A DNA stretch of 23,750 nucleotides from Trichomonas tenax (lineage: Eukaryota > Parabasalia > Trichomonadida > Trichomonadidae), in NCBI GenBank assembly GCA_023091735.1, contig JALKBU010000813.1:1-23750 (forward strand), read 5' to 3'. Of the stretch, positions 16,855 through 23,750 are shown one piece after another. The notes beneath the pieces are model-generated. The model saw only the letters and a program-made list of their open reading frames with translations, searched no databases and was not told where the DNA came from. How positions within the stretch are numbered: position 1 is the first letter of the stretch; the number at the start of each line of letters is the position of its first letter. The position numbers and the translations under genes were made by a program.

Positions 16855-17681
16855 ATAAACCGTTTTTATTATTATAATCAAAATTATGAAAAGAATAAAC
16901 TAAATATGATCACATAATGTTATTGAGTGAAACACTTTTGCTCTAAAGTATCATTTTCCTTGATAAATAGTTATTTTTTTAAACAAAAGGTCCTATTTCA
17001 AACTATTTCGTAGAATTTCGACCATATTATTGCATAGCTGACATGTAAATATTTACGTGGTAAAACTGAATTTTACATGTCAGAAAATTACATTACAAAA
17101 AATTTGTTATGTGCATTCTTCAGTTCATGTTTGAATACGATTGCTAAACCATTATCTCATTAAAAATTAAATATTCATGGAAATCTTTCTACAGTTTACT
17201 ACACTCCAAACAATCTTGGACATAACAATTTTAAAATATAATCTTGAATATGTCTTTTGCAGCTTGCGATATCATCACGCACGAAGGAGAAAGATATCAA
17301 AGAGATTGCTTTGCATTAAATGATTCGACGTCTCTATTAACTTGACAATAATTTTGATTGTTTACGTACTTAAGTTGTCATATCTAAGAGTGAAATCAGC
17401 AAAGCATTTAAACGTTGAAATGTGTGGCAAGATAAGCGCTTCTCCAGCTTGCATCCCAGTCATTGTAAAAGTACCTAAACTCACTGTGTTCACTAGGATT
17501 ATCAATTATGCAATTGATATGCTTCGTAGAATCCTGCAGAGTGTTAGCACTAGGACTGCAACTTTGTGCAGATTCGCAGAATTTTATATGATAAATTTTC
17601 ATCATATCATTTTTGGAGTAATTAATTTTTTTGTTGAATGTTGACTAGCTTCAACTTGAAACCATTAACTTCATATGCATT
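16855..17681. other. Convergent gap with inverted promoter-like motif and possible gene relic
   Basis: About 827 bases between converging genes. It contains TTTCGTAGAATTTCGA (17006-17021) and the inverted repeat at 17038-17083. A 31-codon ATG frame lies at 17250-17345 (+). At 17408-17605 (-) a 65-codon ATG frame rich in Cys, Trp and Tyr has coding-like composition but no family I recognise. These may be relics of a lost gene. Confidence 0.35.
17038..17083. repeat. 12-bp perfect inverted repeat of the CTGACATGTAAA motif
   Basis: Left arm CTGACATGTAAA at 17038-17049 and right arm TTTACATGTCAG at 17072-17083, with a 22-base spacer holding a partial copy (TTTACGTGG at 17052-17060). The arms are exact copies of the recurring motif in opposite orientations. 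The right arm also matches 19136-19147 over 12 bases. Confidence 0.8.
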
Positions 17682-18698
17682 TCAATTATTTGAGTTAGAA
17701 TCCAATCTCTTAAGAATCTTCTTGAAGAATTCCAAAATTTTGTCAATGTCAATCTCAAATAGCCAAAGAGTTAATGGCAGTAGCAAATTGATGACTGAAA
17801 ATATCGAACCAATTATTAAAGCTACAACTTTTTGTTTCCGTTTTCTAATACGATTTGAGAAAATGACAGCTCCGAAAAAGATACCAAATAAGAAAGCTCC
17901 GATGTGTCCAACACTATCTGTTCCATTTTGGATACCTGCAAAGATTAAAAATATGACAATTAAACAAATAAAGAATAAAGCTCCAATTCGATGTCGCCAT
18001 TGCATGTTCTCGAATAAAATGAAATACAATGTAATGAAAGATCCGAATACACCGAAAATTCCATTGCTAGAGCCTGATGAGCAAGTTGTCGGATTGAATA
18101 ATAGTGTCAAAAAGGAACCTGCAAGTGTTGATAACAAAAATGAGCCATAGGCACGGAAGGTATTCCATTGTGCTTCTCTGCCTAATACAAACACCATTTG
18201 TAAGAAAACATTAATGCATAAATGTCCAAAGCTTGAATGTAATATAATTAAACTGATACATCTCCAATATTGATTATGTTTTCTTATCATTTCACCTGAC
18301 AAACATCCATATTTCAGTAAATATTTCGGATCAATTGACGTATTATGTAGTGGATTGTGAGTAACCGATAAAAGGCCCATATACATGATTATCTGGGTCG
18401 CTGATAACCAGAACGTCAGTGTTGCAAACAATCTGAGGCAACTTTTCCTTCTTAAAGGTGTGCAGCAAGGGCCAATGAATAAAGGGCAATAATAAGATAG
18501 TACAATGTCAGAAGGTGTTGTAAGGCGCTGATTGAACGTGTTTAATTTCCAAAATCCGAAACATAATCCGGGTGGTAAATTTAATTCCGACAACGAAAGC
18601 GAATGAAGCTGGTTTGCAGAGATAATATACCTCACATTTTTGTTTGCCCCTGGCTCTGGGTCCTCAATGTCCTCCAAGTCAACAACATCCGATTCCAT
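17682..18698 (-). CDS. Rhomboid-family intramembrane serine protease
   Basis: A 338-residue rhomboid from the ATG at 18698; the open frame goes further upstream only with a non-ATG codon. Catalytic Ser is S211 in GSSNGIFG, where most rhomboids have GxSG, so the residue after Ser is Asn. Catalytic His is H265 in VGHIGAFLFG. The TM2 signature HSSFGHLCIN gives H154, H159 and N163, and YWR at 144-146 is the usual loop motif. About seven membrane segments (first at about 88-112, an extra one at 290-315) suit the 6+1 layout. Rhomboids cut substrates inside membranes; in Trichomonas vaginalis a rhomboid affects adherence by cleaving surface proteins. An acidic cytosolic N-terminus precedes TM1. Active by residues, but the Asn is unusual. 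Confidence 0.92.
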   Translation of the reverse strand: MESDVVDLEDIEDPEPGANKNVRYIISANQLHSLSLSELNLPPGLCFGFWKLNTFNQRLTTPSDIVLSYYCPLFIGPCCTPLRRKSCLRLFATLTFWLSATQIIMYMGLLSVTHNPLHNTSIDPKYLLKYGCLSGEMIRKHNQYWRCISLIILHSSFGHLCINVFLQMVFVLGREAQWNTFRAYGSFLLSTLAGSFLTLLFNPTTCSSGSSNGIFGVFGSFITLYFILFENMQWRHRIGALFFICLIVIFLIFAGIQNGTDSVGHIGAFLFGIFFGAVIFSNRIRKRKQKVVALIIGSIFSVINLLLPLTLWLFEIDIDKILEFFKKILKRLDSNSNN

Positions 18699-19418
18699 AT
18701 TTTTAAAATTAGGATCTGATAAAATTATATAGGGTCCGATTAAATTTTTGATCGCAATTCCAGTTATCACTCATGATATCAGCATATTAATCATTCTATT
18801 AATGATGAGCTGCTTGATTAGCATTTAAATGACATATAAATATATGTAAAAGCCATTATGATAGTAGATTTGCAGAAACAAGAAATGCAGAAACACGAAA
18901 TTGTAAGACAAACTTATATTTATATATCCATCTCCTTAAGCTATTTTCTTAAATACTTCACTTCATATCTTAGAACCAAGTCTTTGTTAAATATTTCTTA
19001 TAGAGTGTTAAATGAATAATTTTGAATGTTTTGCAAATTGATTATTGACAAAGTCGACTTCTGCCATATGATGATATCATTGTCGACTAAAAAACATCAT
19101 GATCTACGAAAATTTCGTAAGACAATTGCGGAAACTTTACATGTCAGATTCAAAATTAAAATTCGCAAGAAAGTTATTAATAATAGAAATAGATGATTCA
19201 TGGTAAAATTTGACAATTTACTTGTCAAGATTTAATTTGTGACGATTTCATAAAAATAAGCTTGTTTTTGTGCACTCTAAAACAGAGAGTTTCTGAATAC
19301 AATGGAATTAAAGAGCACAAGTAATGTAAAAAGTGCCAAAATTATATTTTTCATAATCCTCGAACTATTACCAATGCAATCCTCTTAACTGATATTTATC
19401 AGTTTTTTCAAAATTTTA
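18699..19418. other. Divergent promoter region, rhomboid and seven-TM gene
   Basis: About 720 bases. It holds TTTACATGTCAG (19136-19147), TTTACTTGTCA (19217-19227), and a 15-base palindrome TACGAAAATTTCGTA at 19105-19119. A 28-codon ATG frame at 19302-19388 (+), MELKSTSNVKSAKIIFFIIL in part, could be an upstream ORF of the seven-TM gene. No other gene was seen. Confidence 0.45.
19136..19227 (+). promoter_or_regulatory. Two motif copies in the rhomboid/seven-TM divergent region
   Basis: TTTACATGTCAG at 19136-19147 and TTTACTTGTCA at 19217-19227, same orientation, 81 bases apart, about 190-285 bases before the ATG at 19419. A palindrome at 19105-19119 adjoins them. A promoter or operator role is inferred. 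Confidence 0.4.
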
Positions 19419-20651
19419 ATGATTTACCTTCTTTTCTTTCTCAGATTTTGCGTCTCCCACAGGGTCGAAATAATATACACCGCTTCATTTTCTGCGAATG
19501 TGGTCACAACGTACGGCTTTAGGGCCGGAGGAAGGTACAATTTGACGATCAAATCAAAATTAATACCAATGGCTATAGTATTTCTATCGAAAGAGACCTA
19601 CAGGGAGCGTTCATATCTCTATTACTGCGAACACAGAGACCAATACTTGAAAACTTTCAACATTACCAGATCGAGTGACAACGAAACTTACGCTTTAAAG
19701 GGTGACATCCATAACGATGGAATCTACAAACTATATTTATTCATGTGCACTAACAAACAAGCGAATTTCCAAATCGATGGATCCTTTTCAAATCCTGACA
19801 CACAGCTTGATACAAGAAACAGATACCTACGACCTCTGTTCATGCAAATGTCTTTAATATACATTTTCGTATTCATTTATTGGTTTTCGCGATCCCAAGT
19901 TTTACATCTTTTTCGATATCCTCTTCACACTACTTTCATGCTTCTTCAACTAATTCGCAGCTTAAATTTGTACATTTGGTATTACACGTGGACCGTTCTC
20001 TCGGAGACCGATAAACTTCCATTATTACTCGAATTTACGTCACATTTTCTCGATATTACATATTACACAACGCTGACAAGTTGCCTGCTGTTCCTTTGCA
20101 GTGGGTGTAATATATTTAGGATTAAATTCTCGGTTCGCGAACACGTTGAGATAATCGGCGCGTCATTGTTTGTTACAACCGGCATAATCATCATTCCACT
20201 GATTAAAACTGAGAATTTCCTGATATTTGCATTCACTCTCGTCGTCATTGGCTTAGTTTGGTACATATCAATTGGAATAACATCAATGATTAAAGCACAT
20301 AGAATCATTGCACTTGTATCAGAAAAGCCATCACTTATGATAAAGATCCAAAGATCGCGAAAGGTAGTTTCTTTTGCTTACACACTAAGTTTAACAACGA
20401 TAACTATCTATATTATACTTTATTTATCCGGAATTCCTGAATTCGTTTGTGCTGTGATCATGGAAATTGGTTGCTTCTTGTGTACATTCGTGCTTCTTTG
20501 GTTCTACACAGAAGTCCCTCCTCGTGCTCCAGCGAGTGTTTTTAAACACAGCAATTTGCATCCAATCATTTTATGCTCTCCTTCAAGAACTGAATTAGTC
20601 CTTATTACATCATCAAAGTGTTCGTATGAACTCTATGATTATGGGTCTTAA
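19419..20651 (+). CDS. Seven-transmembrane protein, GOST/GPR107-like
   Basis: A 410-residue protein with a signal peptide (MIYLLFFLRFCVS), a lumenal or extracellular domain of about 120 residues with Cys pair candidates C70 and C110 and N-glycosylation sequons (NLT at 41, NIT at 81, NET at 88), and seven hydrophobic segments at about 139-157, 171-190, 211-228, 245-262, 267-288, 318-338 and 341-363. This layout, plus the SCLLFLCSGCNIFRIKFS region, suits the GOST family (GPR107/108, TMEM87, Wntless relatives) that acts in Golgi and endosome trafficking. A cytosolic tail of about 45 residues is Ser-rich. The match is by architecture, so other seven-TM families are possible. Its 3' end faces the channel gene across 129 bases. 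Confidence 0.6.
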   Translation: MIYLLFFLRFCVSHRVEIIYTASFSANVVTTYGFRAGGRYNLTIKSKLIPMAIVFLSKETYRERSYLYYCEHRDQYLKTFNITRSSDNETYALKGDIHNDGIYKLYLFMCTNKQANFQIDGSFSNPDTQLDTRNRYLRPLFMQMSLIYIFVFIYWFSRSQVLHLFRYPLHTTFMLLQLIRSLNLYIWYYTWTVLSETDKLPLLLEFTSHFLDITYYTTLTSCLLFLCSGCNIFRIKFSVREHVEIIGASLFVTTGIIIIPLIKTENFLIFAFTLVVIGLVWYISIGITSMIKAHRIIALVSEKPSLMIKIQRSRKVVSFAYTLSLTTITIYIILYLSGIPEFVCAVIMEIGCFLCTFVLLWFYTEVPPRAPASVFKHSNLHPIILCSPSRTELVLITSSKCSYELYDYGS

Positions 20652-20780
20652 TATATATTTGTTATATTGTTTGTATTAAATGTTTTCTTTTCATGGATTT
20701 TTCATTAAATAAAAACACAATTGCCGAGTAAAACTTTATTAAAATACATGGTAAATAAAAACAAATTAAGTCTATAATAT

Positions 20781-21767
20781 TCATGATTGTTGCTGTGGCT
20801 CTGGCTGTGAAACAAGTTTGTTGAATGGCTTTCCAACTGACGCCATGATAATAAATGTTAGAATCAAAACTAATATACCGGAACATACGAATCTAAACAT
20901 GAGTATTAATGAGTGACCGTGCAATGAAGTCATTGTTTCTTGGACATGGTCACCAACCATTAGAGAAACAGTAACTATTGTGCTCGTTGTTAAATCTTTG
21001 AACCATTTCGAATGAATCATAAAAATACCGTAGAATGTCATTGTGCAGGCCAATGTTAGAAGTATGATTGGTATGACAATCGAAAATCCTCTAAATTTCA
21101 GGTTAAGCATGTTCAAAAACTCAACCATCCAACAAAAAGATGCAATAATTCGAAATGTTTGAAGGCAGCGTCCAAAGAATATCACATGCATTAGTATTGT
21201 AAGTGTAGACAATATGAATGCTAATACATTTCTTTTTCTCCTTTTGTGGAAGAATAATAAAATAAAATCAAATGTTGAAATAACATATCTGACAAATATG
21301 TGATTAAAGATATCAATACTTTCCATTTTAATGACTTGACGCACCGAGAAAAGTATTCCATACCTCTGGAAATCGATTAATTTCGAGAAATGTGCGTGAA
21401 ATTTTGGTGCTGCAACTGTAATTTCCGATCTCAGCGTAACTCTATTAGATTTCGATATGTGCTTTTCAAATTCTGTTTCGAAATTATTAATATTTGTTGA
21501 ATATGGCGAAGAATTATGAAAATAATATGTAATTTCAGGTCCTTTCGTATCAATTATTGAATTTTTATCGACATGTATTTCAGAGCAATTGGAAATTAGC
21601 ATAATCATCTCTTTTTTCGAAAAAAAATCGCGAGATGCTTCATAGCCAACGGAATTATAGCAACTAAGTGTATCCTTGATATAGGTGGAGCTGTCAAATA
21701 TCGCCAGCCAATACGTGCATATCAAAGAAATGCCTAGAAAAGGCAGGATTTTCCTAAATTTAATCAT
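20781..21767 (-). CDS. Mucolipin/polycystin-like TRP cation channel, short form
   Basis: A 328-residue membrane protein with TRPML/PKD topology: S1 at 7-24, a lumenal domain at about 25-150, S2 at 155-173, S3 at 182-199, S4 at 205-221, S5 at 228-250, a pore segment at 256-275 and S6 at 284-311. The pore segment WFKDLTTSTIVTVSLMVGDH aligns in style with the mucolipin filter (F.SL....FSLINGDD), with Gly-Asp kept. Mucolipins release calcium and other cations from endolysosomes. It is much shorter than animal mucolipins (about 580): the lumenal domain and tail are reduced. The C-terminus ends QPEPQQQS. TTACAAGTCA lies 34 bases upstream. It is tandem with the kinase behind it, 82 bases apart. Confidence 0.7.
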   Translation of the reverse strand: MIKFRKILPFLGISLICTYWLAIFDSSTYIKDTLSCYNSVGYEASRDFFSKKEMIMLISNCSEIHVDKNSIIDTKGPEITYYFHNSSPYSTNINNFETEFEKHISKSNRVTLRSEITVAAPKFHAHFSKLIDFQRYGILFSVRQVIKMESIDIFNHIFVRYVISTFDFILLFFHKRRKRNVLAFILSTLTILMHVIFFGRCLQTFRIIASFCWMVEFLNMLNLKFRGFSIVIPIILLTLACTMTFYGIFMIHSKWFKDLTTSTIVTVSLMVGDHVQETMTSLHGHSLILMFRFVCSGILVLILTFIIMASVGKPFNKLVSQPEPQQQS

Positions 21768-21800
21768 TTAATTTTCTGTCATTTTCTAATTTACAAAAAA

Positions 21801-21810
21801 TTACAAGTCA
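21801..21810. promoter_or_regulatory. TTACAAGTCA motif variant upstream of the channel gene
   Basis: One base different from TTACATGTCA. It lies in the 82-base gap that must hold the channel promoter, 34 bases before the ATG. Its significance depends on the wider motif pattern. Confidence 0.3.
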
Positions 21811-21849
21811 AATTTTGGTTATTTTTAAAATCAAACAACTCCAATTAAG

Positions 21850-22619
21850 TTAAATAAGACATCTGATGTAAAATGATGACTCCAATACATCTTCGATCGT
21901 GAATCTCTTGGATGGATCCTTGCAGAGACATCCTACGAGAATTTGGTTCAGATCTTCATCCCCTCCAAGCTTGGGAACATAGTTGTAGTTCACGATTCTT
22001 TCGTTATATATTGGGAATGCATCAGAGAGGTTGAAGAGGTTATGAGCGATGATTCCTAATTGGAAAATATCGTGCTCTTTTGTCAATGTCATCCTTTGGT
22101 CAAAAATACGATTGGCTTTCTCGTATGGGATACAAATGGGTGTAGTGATTTTCAATTTACATCCGACATTGTTTACTGTACCCAAGTCACCAAGAACAAC
22201 TCGATTATTGACTGTATCAATGAGAAAATTCTCGAGTTTGATATCGTTATGGGCAAGCTCCATTGAGTGGAGAAAGTCAATCGCCTTAACAACCCGGAGG
22301 AAGATATCGCACGTAGTGATTGGTTTAGATAGAATGATCTTTCCTGTGAGTAAATCATCACAACTCCAAAGGGGTAGAAATCAGGGTAATTTTCGTTGTC
22401 TATAGCTACCACGTCATAGGCTTCCAGTATGTGAGGGTCTTCCGATGTCTCTTGTTTCCATTCTTCGGCCAATTGGCTTAAGAGACTGCATCTGGTGATA
22501 GAATTCTCAAATTTGGTATAGAATAACTTGAGTACAACTGTAACCCCATAATCCCTAGTGTTGTATTCATATATTTTGCCCTCGCCACCTTCCCTGATGT
22601 AGTTACCTAAGTACTCCAT
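21850..22619 (-). pseudogene. Protein kinase gene with a single-base frame break
   Basis: The N-terminal lobe is read from ATG 22619 with glycine loop IREGGEGKIYEY and K31 in VVLK. The frame then degrades after about residue 83. The rest continues in another frame: DLLTGKI, the helix IFLRVVKAIDFLHS, the catalytic loop HNDIKLEN (Asp and Asn kept, Arg of HRD replaced), DLGT in place of DFG, DIFQLGII for DVWSLG, and DPSKRFTIEDVL. The switch falls at the G4 run 22371-22374 (C4 on the coding strand); one extra base there would restore a kinase of about 257 residues. It therefore reads as an intact, minimal eukaryotic-type Ser/Thr kinase apart from one base. Non-RD and DLG features suggest altered regulation, but catalytic residues remain. 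Confidence 0.8.
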
Positions 22620-23750
22620 CTATAAATATGAATTGAGAAGTGTTTCAAATTTTCAATCAAACTTGTTTTTCTGTCCAATTTTACCATTGTTATTTCACAC
22701 CATGCTAGGCAACAGTGCAAAAATAGTAACAAATCCATTGAATGAGGCTTAGAATTATCTGCATTCAAAATGTCTAAACAAATTGTCGATTTTTTACCCC
22801 CGTGGCTTTCCTTGAGCCTGACTCTTCAAAGACATCAGAAAAACATAAAAAATTTGAAGAGCCTTTGGAAAAATATTCGACATCGGGTTTATTTTAACAA
22901 GCATCATATTTTAAAGCAGATTGTTCTTGATTTTTCTGATTGAATAGTGTTTTTTTTTCTATGGCTACTTTTGAAAGGCATCAATTTTTATTCTCAAAAT
23001 TTTGTTCGAACCAAGAAGTTTTTAAAAATGGAATCTGGATAAATCCGGCATTATTCCAAAATTTACACCCTAAATGAACCCTGGCAGTCATTTTGTTCTT
23101 CAATTGACAAAACTTAGTCTTAAAAATATGAGTCCGTGCTTTAAATGGTTTTTTTCAATTCGCTGCACATGGAGTAGCATTTCATTAATGAGATACTTGT
23201 TTATGTTTAAATATTAAAATTATGCTGTGGATGACATTGTTTCTGAAAAAGCTTTAGTTCAAAATATCAATAACATATAACTTCTACTCATCAATGCCTT
23301 GATAATTACATCTTTTATTATACAACATTTCAAAAAAGCAGTTTTATTATCGATTTATTCAAATGCTTATGATTAAAATATTAATGCTATGCACTGGAAT
23401 TGCTTCATTCAACTCAAAGTTCATCATAAAACAAATTTGAAATTTCAAATTTAGTTTTCAAAGAACAATATTTTGGCTATCACATAGCGAAATCCAAAGA
23501 GATTTGCCTTGATAGTTCTATTCAAATGGCTTGATTTTGGACATATTATCATAGTACCCATCAAGCAAATGGCAGTATTTTTCCTTCTGCGGTGTAGTCC
23601 CGCGACCTTCATAACTTTTTATCTGATGAATATTTTTTCGATTTGAAAGTACTTTCATGTACATATTGATAGTTGTCTATCCAGTGGTATAAGTGGCACA
23701 GTCTATATATCTATCAAATCATTGATTGCAGTTCAAATCGTCCAAAAATA
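22620..23750. other. Long gene-free AT-rich region
   Basis: About 1.13 kb without a convincing coding frame on either strand. It contains T-rich runs, GTTCGAACC at about 23005 that looks like a tRNA B-box but lacks a matching acceptor stem, and a small GC-rich island with a hairpin near 23588-23604. Nothing else was recognised. Confidence 0.45.

Noticed and set aside
17638..18150. 170-codon plus-strand frame opposite the rhomboid
   Set aside because: The minus strand encodes rhomboid catalytic motifs through this stretch, so the plus-strand frame is incidental.
22990..23040. tRNA-like B-box GTTCGAACC near 23005
   Set aside because: A five-pair T-arm can be drawn, but no matching acceptor stem, A-box or anticodon arm is found at the right distance.

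Overview
The window reads as nuclear DNA of a parabasalid (trichomonad) protist, most likely a Tritrichomonas-type genome. The grounds are indirect but agree with each other: very A+T-rich intergenic DNA, single-exon genes with no visible introns, short 5' leaders, and initiator-like TCA(Y)TTT motifs 10-35 bases upstream of several start codons. Stop codons often overlap a TAAA, as in the nonaspanin, surface-protein, armadillo-like and 16.5 kb genes. There is also a lipoyl H-protein with a short MLS-type leader that fits a hydrogenosome, and a fragment of a trichomonad surface-protein family. No rRNA, tRNA, CRISPR array or transposase was recognised.

Layout, left to right. 0-2.4 kb: a small acidic coiled-coil protein (+) facing a Cys/His-rich protein with three UBR-type zinc fingers (-). 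3-4.9 kb: a nonaspanin (TM9) membrane protein. 5.4-9.2 kb: a possible 40-residue membrane peptide, a B-type cyclin, and two tandem BET-like bromodomain genes. 9.4-9.9 kb: RNA polymerase subunit RPB9 (-). 10.1-11.1 kb: a broken or truncated surface-protein gene. 11.6-13.5 kb: glycine-cleavage H-protein facing a basic, disordered nuclear-type protein (-). 13.7-15.1 kb: an alpha-solenoid protein. 15.5-16.9 kb: centrin (-), divergent from a highly charged small protein whose frame is broken. 17.7-21.8 kb: a rhomboid protease (-), a seven-TM GOST-like protein (+) and a mucolipin/polycystin-like channel (-). 21.9-22.6 kb: a protein kinase with a frame break (-). The last 1.1 kb has no recognisable gene.

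The genes are mostly single housekeeping or accessory genes and form no pathway operon. Common themes are chromatin and transcription (two bromodomain proteins, RPB9, the nuclear-type protein), cell cycle and cytoskeleton (cyclin, centrin), and endomembrane or surface functions (nonaspanin, rhomboid, GOST-like, channel, surface protein).

The least expected signal is a recurring motif, TTTACATGTCA and close variants. It occurs about ten times, mainly in divergent promoter regions, and once as a perfect 12-bp inverted repeat in a convergent gap where no promoter is expected. It is a candidate lineage-specific promoter element. Also notable are a metallothionein-like tail fused to three UBR boxes, a 29-base palindrome inside a coding region, a short relic duplication of the H-protein 3' end, and three gene breaks that each look like one missing base at a short homopolymer.
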